A DNA stretch of 7,284 bases from an uncultured Prevotellaceae bacterium (lineage in GTDB: Bacteria > Bacteroidota > Bacteroidia > Bacteroidales > Muribaculaceae), in contig CALBLR010000459.1 in NCBI GenBank assembly GCA_937896015.1, forward strand, positions 1-7,284, written 5' to 3'. The first letter of the stretch is position 1. Each line of letters starts with the position of its first letter. Positions 1-5,336 of this stretch are shown piece after piece. The position numbers and the translations under genes were made by a program. The notes under the pieces were generated by a model. It was not told the origin of the DNA and made no database searches. It saw nothing but the letters and a program-made list of their open reading frames with translations.

Positions 1-225
1 TTCCTCGGTCTCGTCGTAGTTGATGAGACCCTCAGCGCTGATGCTTATCGAGAGGCCGGTCACGCCTTTGCCTTTCCACAGACCAGAGGTGATTCCCGCC
101 GTGGCCACGGGCTTAACGGTGTGATCCTTCGTCTCACTGCTGAATGTGGTGGTGTGGGTGGTGCAATGGCCGAAAGCCTTGCCGCCAATGGCCTCGCGCT
201 GGTTGTACCAGTTAGCGCTGGTCAT
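1..225 (-). CDS. Partial phage tail tube-like protein (N-terminal 75 residues)
   Basis: An open frame on the minus strand starts at an ATG (bases 225-223) and stays open for 75 codons to the window edge, so the C-terminus is missing. The conceptual protein begins MTSANWYNQREAIGGKAFGH. After a short N-terminal segment it continues with a Thr-rich strand (HCTTHTTTF), a charged SSETKDHTVKP stretch, a Gly-Trp-Lys turn (SGLWKGKG) and a hydrophobic strand ending SISAEGLINYDE. This order (short lead-in, 'KA-x-G-H-xTTHT' strand, 'S-x-ETKDH', 'W', then 'LSISxEGLxxYDE') resembles TP901-1-like major tail/tail tube proteins of phages and phage-derived particles. The match is by eye and the family call is inference. 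The frame stays open about 19 codons upstream of the ATG, but no ATG, GTG or TTG lies there before a stop (bases 285-283), so ATG 225 is the best start. It is transcribed divergently from the neighbouring HTH regulator, as expected of a small prophage-like or domesticated phage module. It could instead be a beta-rich protein unrelated to phage. Confidence 0.5.
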   Translation of the reverse strand, partial: MTSANWYNQREAIGGKAFGHCTTHTTTFSSETKDHTVKPVATAGITSGLWKGKGVTGLSISISAEGLINYDETEE

Positions 226-239
226 GTAACCGTTAATAT

Positions 240-325
240 CAATATCCTTGTCGTTTAGTATTGTTTTATATTCACTTTCTAATTATATTTGTATCGCTGA
301 TGTAAATCACGATGCAAGGATATTG
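240..325. repeat. 11-bp inverted repeat flanking the regulator promoter
   Basis: CAATATCCTTG at 240-250 is the exact reverse complement of CAAGGATATTG at 315-325. Allowing one gap, the similarity extends outward: AATATC-AATATCCTTG on the left and CAAGGATATTGGATATT on the right. Allowing two bases of offset it also extends a few bases inward (TCGT next to the left arm; CATCGT in the reverse complement beside the right arm). The 64 bp between the arms contain the predicted rightward promoter. The arrangement fits either two binding sites for a regulator of both divergent genes or the ends of a short invertible segment; sequence alone cannot decide. Confidence 0.55.
260..291 (+). promoter_or_regulatory. 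Bacteroidota-type promoter for the HTH regulator gene
   Basis: TATATTTG at 284-291 matches the Bacteroides primary sigma factor -7 box TAnnTTTG exactly. ATTG at 260-263 matches the -33 box TTTG at three of four positions, and the 20-bp spacing is within the usual 19-21 bp. Transcription would begin near base 297 and give a leader of about 115 nt before the regulator start codon at 412. The repeated TTGGA/TCCAA half-sites lie in that leader, downstream of the promoter, where a bound repressor could block elongation. Confidence 0.55.
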
Positions 326-390
326 GATATTTTTCAATACATCAAGATGTTTTCCAATTATTTGGCTGGAAACATTTGGAATTTATCCAA
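323..390. promoter_or_regulatory. Cluster of dyad half-sites, candidate operator region
   Basis: The 68 bp before the regulator gene contain several small dyads. TTGGA(323-327)...TTCAA(333-337) is a 15-bp site with one mismatch. TTGGA(376-380)...TCCAA(386-390) is a perfect 15-bp site with the same 5-bp spacing. Between them lies a longer imperfect dyad, ATGTTTTCCA (347-356) against TGGAAACAT (367-375), with a one-base bulge, and it contains CCAA(354-357)/TTGG(362-365). Repeated short dyads next to an XRE-family gene are typical of phage-repressor operators, so autoregulation by the downstream protein is a reasonable inference. Because the DNA is AT-rich, some of the symmetry may be chance. 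Confidence 0.45.
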
Positions 391-411
391 TCAATTAATG
401 ATTAGATAATT

Positions 412-849
412 ATGCAAGACGAAAATTTTTATGTTCAGCTGAAAAAATTTTTCAAAGATTTGGGTCTCACACAGAGGCAAATTGCTGACAAATTAGGAGT
501 CAAGCAGTCCTATGTCAATTTGATGCTAAATGGACGCAATCCAATAGGACGCCACAACGCTCAAAAATTTCACGACGCCTACGGCCTCTCGGTCGCCTGG
601 CTCCTCACGGGCGAGGGCGAGATGATGGCCCGGGGCGCGGCGGTCAACACGATCAACATTGACGCACGCGACAACCGCGGTAACACCATCACCGCGGCCG
701 GAGGCTCGAGCGTAGGCCACGTGTCGCAGGCCACGGGCGGCGACGCGGCCACTGTGGTCAAAATGCAGGAGCAAATCGACAAACTGATAGACCAAAATCA
801 GAAGCTAATCGACCTCCTGGCCGAGAGCATAAAGAACAACCAGCAGTAA
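412..849 (+). CDS. XRE/Cro-type helix-turn-helix regulator with C-terminal coiled coil
   Basis: This 145-residue cytoplasmic DNA-binding protein is probably a repressor. Residues about 5-67 form an XRE-type domain: LTQRQIADKLGVKQSYVNLM (19-38) is a standard helix-turn-helix with the recognition helix in KQSYVNLM. It is followed by NGRNPIG and by GLSVAWLLTGEGEMM (58-72), an ending common in Bacteroidota phage- and element-associated HTH proteins. Residues 77-114 are a Gly/Thr/Ala/Asn-rich linker without recognisable motifs. Residues 115-140 (VVKMQEQIDKLIDQNQKLID and onward) have heptad spacing and should form a coiled coil for oligomerisation. There is no peptidase domain, so it is not a LexA/CI-type self-cleaving repressor. 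The codons for the HTH half are AT-rich, whereas those from about base 560 are strongly GC-rich, suggesting a mosaic origin. The gene diverges from the tail-like gene and has its own promoter and dyads upstream. Target and inducer are unknown. Confidence 0.85.
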   Translation: MQDENFYVQLKKFFKDLGLTQRQIADKLGVKQSYVNLMLNGRNPIGRHNAQKFHDAYGLSVAWLLTGEGEMMARGAAVNTINIDARDNRGNTITAAGGSSVGHVSQATGGDAATVVKMQEQIDKLIDQNQKLIDLLAESIKNNQQ

Positions 850-865
850 CGCGCGTCAACTCTCC

Positions 866-879
866 TGGCGGCAGCGCCA
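866..879 (+). terminator. Small GC hairpin after the HTH gene
   Basis: TGGCG(866-870), a GCAG loop and CGCCA(875-879) form a perfect 5-bp stem 17 bases after the regulator stop codon. TGGCGG (866-871) can alternatively pair with CCGCCA (893-898). No T-run follows, so it is not a standard intrinsic terminator. It may only mark the 3' end of the transcript. Confidence 0.25.
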
Positions 880-902
880 AGCGCATAAAACCCCGCCAAA
901 AA

Positions 903-919
903 GTGCAACCACATTGCAC
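903..919. repeat. 6-bp inverted repeat in the gap before mtnN
   Basis: GTGCAA (903-908), CCACA, TTGCAC (914-919) is a perfect 6-bp dyad with a 5-base centre. It lies between the HTH regulator and mtnN, 14 bases before the third copy of the AGGATATTGG-type repeat. It could be a protein-binding site or a small hairpin. There is no other evidence for a function. Confidence 0.3.
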
Positions 920-932
920 CAATCCATCAGTT

Positions 933-947
933 AATTTCCAATATCCT
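933..947 (-). repeat. Third copy of the AGGATATTGGA repeat, upstream of mtnN
   Basis: Read on the minus strand this is AGGATATTGGAAATT. It matches AGGATATTGGATATT, the plus-strand copy at 317-331, at 14 of 15 positions in inverted orientation. The two copies flank the HTH regulator gene, and this one ends 61 bp before the mtnN start codon. It may be a further binding site of the regulator or a boundary of the inserted module. I find no Bacteroidota promoter box here that would show how it relates to mtnN transcription. Confidence 0.45.
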
Positions 948-1008
948 AATTATAAATCGGTTACACGGATACAAATTATTACGAAACATAACCACAACAC
1001 TTTCGCTT

Positions 1009-1689
1009 ATGAACATAGGAATTATCGTAGCAATGGGCAAAGAACTCGAACTGCTTAAGCCGCTGCTTGAGCAGCCTTCCGAGCGTGAGGTGCACGGCAC
1101 CACATTCCATTGCGGCCATATAGGCGGCCACCAGGTGGTGGCCATGCAGTGCGGCATCGGCAAGGTTAACGCTGCTGTGGGCACTGTGACGCTTGTCGAC
1201 AATTTTCCAGTCGACGCCATCGTAAACACCGGCGTGGCCGGCGGCGCCGGCAATGGAGTGTGCGTGATGGATGTGGTGGCAGGCCAGCGCATTGCCTACC
1301 ACGACGTGTGGTGCGGCTTCGACAGCACTTGGGGCCAGATTCAGGGCATGCCGCTCTATTTCGAGAGCGACCCGGCCATGCTGAGCATAGCCGGGGGCAT
1401 TGCCGGCGTGAAGTGCGGCCTCATCTGCTCTGGCGACCGCTTTATCGACTCCATGGCCGATGTCGAGGCCATCGAATCGAAGTTTCCGGGCGTGCTGGCG
1501 GTTGACATGGAGTCGGCCGCTATAGCCCAGGTGTGCCACATAAGGCACAAGGCGTTTCTCAGCGTGCGCGTCATCAGCGACTCGCCCGGTGCCAGCCACG
1601 ACAACTCGCAGCAGTATGCCGACTTCTGGACCGATGCGCCCAAGCACACTTTCGAGGTGATAAAACACCTGCTACAAAAACTGCAATAA
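1009..1689 (+). CDS. mtnN: 5'-methylthioadenosine/S-adenosylhomocysteine nucleosidase
   Basis: This cytosolic hydrolase (Pfs) cleaves adenine from S-adenosylhomocysteine, giving S-ribosylhomocysteine, and from 5'-methylthioadenosine. It thereby removes inhibitory methylation by-products. At 226 residues it is the usual length for the PNP/UDP phosphorylase superfamily. Family landmarks are present: MNIGIIVAMGKE at the N-terminus with E12 matching the E. coli catalytic-site Glu12; GIGKVNAA (49-56); NTGVAGG (73-79); SGDRFI (141-146); VDMESAAIAQVC (165-176), whose E168 matches the substrate-binding Glu174; and VRVISD (186-191), whose D191 matches the general acid Asp197. The ATG at 1009 gives the expected N-terminus with no longer alternative needed. 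luxS, encoding the next enzyme, begins 55 bp downstream. The related futalosine hydrolase MqnB is an alternative, but the luxS neighbour and the full Pfs motif set argue against it. Confidence 0.93.
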   Translation: MNIGIIVAMGKELELLKPLLEQPSEREVHGTTFHCGHIGGHQVVAMQCGIGKVNAAVGTVTLVDNFPVDAIVNTGVAGGAGNGVCVMDVVAGQRIAYHDVWCGFDSTWGQIQGMPLYFESDPAMLSIAGGIAGVKCGLICSGDRFIDSMADVEAIESKFPGVLAVDMESAAIAQVCHIRHKAFLSVRVISDSPGASHDNSQQYADFWTDAPKHTFEVIKHLLQKLQ

Positions 1690-1732
1690 CCGCAAAACGA
1701 TACTATTATAGTTGCATATTTAAACAAGAAAT

Positions 1733-1738
1733 GGAGGT
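1733..1738 (+). promoter_or_regulatory. Shine-Dalgarno-like ribosome binding site for luxS
   Basis: GGAGGT ends six bases before the luxS ATG at 1745, close to the ideal Shine-Dalgarno sequence and spacing. Bacteroidota genes rarely use such a site, and none of the other genes in this window has one. It supports the chosen luxS start and suggests strong or separately set translation of luxS. Confidence 0.6.
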
Positions 1739-1744
1739 AAAGCT

Positions 1745-2227
1745 ATGGAGAAAATCAAGAGTTTCACCATAAACCACAGCCACCTGCTGCGCGGCATATA
1801 TGTGTCGCGCCAGGACACGACGCCCAGTGGCGACGTGATCACCACATTCGACATCCGCATGAAGCTGCCCAACCGCGAGCCGGCTGTGAGCCAGCCCGCA
1901 CTGCACACCATCGAGCATCTTGCGGCCACCTATCTGCGCAACCATCCCGTGTGGGGCAGCAAGGTGGTGTATTGGGGGCCAATGGGATGCTGCACGGGCA
2001 ATTACCTGATTTTGCAAGGCGACCTCAAGTCGGCCGACATAGTGCCGCTAATGCGTGAAACGTTTAAGTTCATCGCCGAGTTTGACGGCGACATTCCCGG
2101 TGCCTCGGCCAACGACTGCGGCAACTACATGCTGCACAATCTGCCCATGGCCAAGTGGGAGGCGCGCAAATACCTCATCGAGGTGCTCGACCGCATAGGG
2201 CCCGAAAACTTGACTTATCCCGACTAA
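1745..2227 (+). CDS. luxS: S-ribosylhomocysteine lyase (AI-2 synthesis protein)
   Basis: LuxS is a small cytosolic metalloenzyme that splits S-ribosylhomocysteine into homocysteine and 4,5-dihydroxy-2,3-pentanedione, which cyclises to the AI-2 signal. At 160 residues it has the normal length. The metal-binding HxxEH motif is H54-T-I-E57-H58, and the third metal ligand is C125 in NDCGNY. The catalytic cysteine is C82 in GPMGCCTGNY. The N-terminal SFTINHSHL and the FDIRMKLPN strand (35-43) also match the family. The residue after C82 is another cysteine, where E. coli has arginine (GCRTG), giving adjacent thiols. The gene follows mtnN by 55 bp, so the SAH detoxification steps are encoded in reaction order. 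A weak -7-like box (TATAGTTG, 1707-1714) lies in the gap and a good Shine-Dalgarno precedes the start. The downstream AraC-type gene begins 15 bp after the stop. Whether AI-2 is a signal here or only a by-product cannot be told from sequence. Confidence 0.96.
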   Translation: MEKIKSFTINHSHLLRGIYVSRQDTTPSGDVITTFDIRMKLPNREPAVSQPALHTIEHLAATYLRNHPVWGSKVVYWGPMGCCTGNYLILQGDLKSADIVPLMRETFKFIAEFDGDIPGASANDCGNYMLHNLPMAKWEARKYLIEVLDRIGPENLTYPD

Positions 2228-2242
2228 ACACGCACACTCGCA

Positions 2243-3118
2243 ATGGATGCCGATATTCAGAAGATAGCCGCTGGCGAGAAGCTGCCGCAGTTTGACCTGC
2301 CCGTCGATATAATAGTATTCGACGATGTGCATGCCGACCTGCTGAAGTGCTATGCCGCATTTCCCTGCAAAATCGACGCATGCATATTCTGCTATGTGGT
2401 GAGGGGCAGCGTGACGGCCACCATCAACCTGTGGAACTATGAGATACATGCCCACGACTTTGTGGTGATAATGCCCGGCAGTTTCTTGCAGATAAAGGAT
2501 GTGAGCAACGATTTGCAGGTGGCCTTCGAGGGGTTCTCGTCGGCTTTCCTCAAGCGCATGAACTTCTGGAAAATGCTGTCGCCCATTATGCTGCAGGTGT
2601 TTCAGAGCCCTGTGTTTTCGCTCGAGCCGCAGCTGGCCGACATTTTCCGCGACATATTCTCGGTGATGACGCGCGTCAACGACTACAGCACGGCCTTCCA
2701 GGCAGGCAGCATAGCGCAAAACGCCATGGCACTCACCATCGACATCCTGAGCAATGCCATAAAGTCGCATCGCCTGCGCAGCGACCGCCGGCCCACCACG
2801 CGCGAGCAGGAGATAGTGGCGCAGTTCCTGCAAATCGCATTCGAGAACTACCGCGAGGAGCACCGCATATCATTTTATGCGCATGAGGCCAACCTCACCC
2901 TGTCGCACTTCTGCAACGTGATAAGCAAGAGCATAGGCATGACTCCGCAAGAGGTGATAATGAACTTGATAATAATGGACGCCAAGACTCAGCTTAAGCG
3001 CACCAGCCACACGGCGGCGCGCATATCGGCGTCGCTAAACTTCAGCACGCCCACGTCGTTCAACCGATACTTCCGCAAATACACTGGCATGACCCCGCAG
3101 GAATACCGCAAGAGCTGA
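2243..3118 (+). CDS. AraC-family transcriptional regulator
   Basis: This 291-residue protein has the AraC/XylS layout. Residues about 20-170 form an N-terminal sensing/dimerisation region with a cupin-like set of strands (CIFCYVVRGSVTATINL, then HDFVVIMPGSFLQI). The C-terminal ~100 residues carry two helix-turn-helix units. The first is about 209-239, containing FYAHEANLTLSHFCNVISKS and GMTPQEVI. The second is about 257-288, with AARISASLNFSTPTSFNRYF and the AraC signature ending FRKYTGMTPQEYR. The alanine, phenylalanine and GMTPQEYR positions of the signature are intact, so the protein should bind DNA. The ligand of the N-terminal region is unknown. The gene starts 15 bp after luxS on the same strand and is probably in the same transcript, so a role in regulating mtnN-luxS or responding to their products is possible but unproven. 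A T-rich stretch (3132-3138) follows the stop codon without a convincing stem. Confidence 0.88.
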   Translation: MDADIQKIAAGEKLPQFDLPVDIIVFDDVHADLLKCYAAFPCKIDACIFCYVVRGSVTATINLWNYEIHAHDFVVIMPGSFLQIKDVSNDLQVAFEGFSSAFLKRMNFWKMLSPIMLQVFQSPVFSLEPQLADIFRDIFSVMTRVNDYSTAFQAGSIAQNAMALTIDILSNAIKSHRLRSDRRPTTREQEIVAQFLQIAFENYREEHRISFYAHEANLTLSHFCNVISKSIGMTPQEVIMNLIIMDAKTQLKRTSHTAARISASLNFSTPTSFNRYFRKYTGMTPQEYRKS

Positions 3119-3177
3119 CGCGGCGCATATATTTTTTTAAAACAAAGCATAGGCACTTAAAAATAACAATAGCATAT

Positions 3178-5202
3178 ATGAGCATCAACCAATCTGAAAT
3201 AAAAAGTGTGAGCGATGATCTGCGCTACCTGAAGCTGCTGTCGCGCAACTTTCCCAACATAGCCACGGCCAGCACCGAGATCATCAACCTCGAGGCCATC
3301 CTCAACCTGCCCAAGGGCACCGAGCACTTCCTGGCCGACCTCCACGGCGAGTATGAGGCTTTCCAGCACGTGCTGCGCAACGCCTCGGGCACCATTAAGC
3401 GCAAGGTGAAGGAAATTTTCAACGACTCGCTGGGCTCGCGCGAGCAGAAGGAGCTGTGCACGCTCATCTACTACCCCGAGCTCAAGCTCGAGTTGGTGAA
3501 GGAGGAAATCGACAACGACGACGACATGCGCGACTGGTATTTTATCACCATCAACCGCCTGGTGAAGGTGTGCCGCAACGTGTCGTCGAAATACACGCGC
3601 TCGAAGGTGCACAAGGCTCTGCCATTCGACTTCTCCTACATAATTCAGGAACTGCTGCACGAAAGCACGTCCGACCCCAACAAGCAGGGCTACGTCGACG
3701 TGATTGTGCGCACCATAATCTCCACCTGCCGCGCCGACGACTTCATAGTGGCCATGTGCAACCTCATCCAGCAGCTCACCATCGACCTGCTGCACATATT
3801 GGGCGATGTGTATGACCGCGGCCCGAGCCCCGACAAGATTATGGACATCCTGTGCACCTTCCACAACTACGACATCCAGTGGGGCAACCACGACATTCTG
3901 TGGATGGGCGCCGCCGCCGGCAACGACTGCTGCATTGCAAATGTGATTCGCATTGCCATGCGCTATGGCAACCAGGCCGTGCTCGAAGACGGCTATGGCA
4001 TCAACCTGCTGCCGCTGGCCACATTTGCCATCGACCACTATGCCGACGACCCCTGCAAGCCATTCCTGCCAAAGGTGGGCGACACTGCCAAAGACTCTAT
4101 GAGCAAGGCCAAGCACCTCATTGCGCAGATGCACAAGGCCATAAGCATAGTGCAGTTTAAGCTCGAGGCCGAGACCATCAAGCGCCGGCCTGACTTCGAC
4201 ATGGCCGATCGCCTGCTGCTCGACAAGGTGGACTTCGACCGCAACGTGATAGTGATCGACGGCAAGGAATATGAGATGACCGACACCAACTTTCCCACGG
4301 TCGACCCCAAGGACCCGTTCCGCCTCACCGAAGACGAGCGCACGCTGGTGAAGAAGCTGCACAACTCGTTTGTCGACTCCGAGAAGCTGCGCAAGCACAT
4401 GGACGCCATGTTCCGCAACGGATGCATATTCAATGTGGTCAACGGCAACCTGCTCTATCACGCCTCAATTCCGCTCAATGCCGATGGCACGCTGAAAGAT
4501 GTTGCCATTCAGGGCTGCAAGTATCACGGCAAGTCGCTGCTGAAAAAGGTGGGCGCACTCATCCGCGAGGCCTACTTTGGCGCCGACGACGGCAGCGACA
4601 ACAGCTTTGCCATGGACTATGTGTGGTATCTATGGTGCGGCAAGGATTCTCCCGCATTCGACAAAGACAAGATGGCAACATTCGAGCGTTACTTTATTAA
4701 AGACAAGGCAACACACAAGGAAACAAAGGGCTACTACTACACCCTTCGCGACAGCGAGGAGGTGTGCGACCGCATTCTCGACGAGTTTGGCGTGCAGGGC
4801 CAGTTCCGCCACATCATTAACGGCCACGTGCCCGTGAAGACCATCAAGGGCGAGAACCCCATCAAGGCCAACGGCAAGATGATGGTGATCGATGGCGGCT
4901 TCTCGAAAGCCTACCAGCCCGAGACCGGCATCGCCGGCTACACGCTGGTGTATCACTCGCGCGGCTTCCAACTGGTGCAGCACGAGCCGTTCACCTCAAT
5001 CACCAAGGCCGTGCGTGAGGGCCAGGACATCAAGTCGACCATTCAGCTGGTGGAGATGACCAACCGGCGCATGATGGTGAAGGACACCGACATAGGCCAC
5101 GAACTGGAATTGCAAATCAAGGACTTGCAGCAGCTGCTGGTGGCCTACCGACTGGGCATCATCAAGGAGCGCGCCTGGCGCCCCATCACCAACAAGCAGT
5201 AG
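3178..5202 (+). CDS. fbp: Fructose-1,6-bisphosphatase, class III
   Basis: This cytosolic gluconeogenic enzyme hydrolyses fructose 1,6-bisphosphate to fructose 6-phosphate. The sequence is the class III type found in Bacillota and Bacteroidota, built on a calcineurin-like metallophosphatase core and unrelated to class I FBPases. At 674 residues it has the usual length. Metal-site motifs appear in order: FLADLHGEYEAF (51-62, D54 and H56), GDVYDRG (209-215, D210), WGNHD (235-239, N237 and H238), HIINGHVPVK (545-554, H550) and IDGGFSKAY (571-579). A long insertion separates the two halves of the core, as in the family. The ATG at 3178 gives the expected N-terminus, with SxDLRYLKLLSRNFPN close to the start. 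The gap before it is 59 bp and AT-rich, with a TATATTTT stretch at 3128-3135 that resembles a -7 box without a visible -33 box; the gene may be transcribed on its own. No frameshift or missing key residue is seen. Confidence 0.95.
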   Translation: MSINQSEIKSVSDDLRYLKLLSRNFPNIATASTEIINLEAILNLPKGTEHFLADLHGEYEAFQHVLRNASGTIKRKVKEIFNDSLGSREQKELCTLIYYPELKLELVKEEIDNDDDMRDWYFITINRLVKVCRNVSSKYTRSKVHKALPFDFSYIIQELLHESTSDPNKQGYVDVIVRTIISTCRADDFIVAMCNLIQQLTIDLLHILGDVYDRGPSPDKIMDILCTFHNYDIQWGNHDILWMGAAAGNDCCIANVIRIAMRYGNQAVLEDGYGINLLPLATFAIDHYADDPCKPFLPKVGDTAKDSMSKAKHLIAQMHKAISIVQFKLEAETIKRRPDFDMADRLLLDKVDFDRNVIVIDGKEYEMTDTNFPTVDPKDPFRLTEDERTLVKKLHNSFVDSEKLRKHMDAMFRNGCIFNVVNGNLLYHASIPLNADGTLKDVAIQGCKYHGKSLLKKVGALIREAYFGADDGSDNSFAMDYVWYLWCGKDSPAFDKDKMATFERYFIKDKATHKETKGYYYTLRDSEEVCDRILDEFGVQGQFRHIINGHVPVKTIKGENPIKANGKMMVIDGGFSKAYQPETGIAGYTLVYHSRGFQLVQHEPFTSITKAVREGQDIKSTIQLVEMTNRRMMVKDTDIGHELELQIKDLQQLLVAYRLGIIKERAWRPITNKQ

Positions 5203-5277
5203 GCACACACGCATGTCTCACTCTTGTCACCACCATTTATTGTGACGGCATGAGCGGCACATGTGGCAAGTTTTGTG

Positions 5278-5285
5278 TAACTTTG
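5278..5285 (+). promoter_or_regulatory. Candidate promoter -7 box for nadE
   Basis: TAACTTTG matches the Bacteroidota -7 consensus TAnnTTTG and is followed by CGCC, a common initiation context in this group. It lies 52 bp before the nadE start. No TTTG stands at the expected -33 distance, so the assignment rests on the -7 box alone. The rest of the 134-bp gap holds an AT-rich leader before the ATG (5311-5336) and a 5-bp GTCAC/GTGAC dyad (5226-5230, 5241-5245). There is no clear terminator for fbp. Confidence 0.45.
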
Positions 5286-5336
5286 CGCCTTGGTAATAAA
5301 CGTATGTTGCATTAATAATTTTATTATAAAAGCCAA

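Noticed and set aside
850..1008. A possible SAM/SAH riboswitch ahead of mtnN.
   Set aside because: The gap is short and AT-rich, with only small hairpins. I could not find the conserved core of a SAM or SAH riboswitch.
979..1668. A 229-codon minus-strand open frame opposite mtnN.
   Set aside because: mtnN carries all its catalytic residues in the plus-strand frame; the antisense frame has no motif and no promoter of its own.
1702..1712. The perfect 11-bp palindrome ACTATTATAGT between mtnN and luxS.
   Set aside because: It is short, AT-rich and single-copy; such a palindrome is easily expected by chance and no partner site was found.
2048..2863. A 271-codon minus-strand open frame opposite luxS and the AraC-type gene.
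   Set aside because: It spans the junction of two well-supported plus-strand genes and its product resembles no family; it is a composition artefact.
3157..4461. A 434-codon open frame on the minus strand antisense to fbp.
   Set aside because: It lies entirely opposite a strongly conserved class III FBPase gene. Its translation is a low-complexity His/Val/Ala-rich product typical of the antisense frame of a GC-rich gene.
5226..5265. Dyads in the fbp-nadE gap (GTCAC...GTGAC and the CACATGTG palindrome) as an fbp terminator.
   Set aside because: The stems are only 5-8 bp, the loop of the first is 11 bases, and no T-run follows either one.
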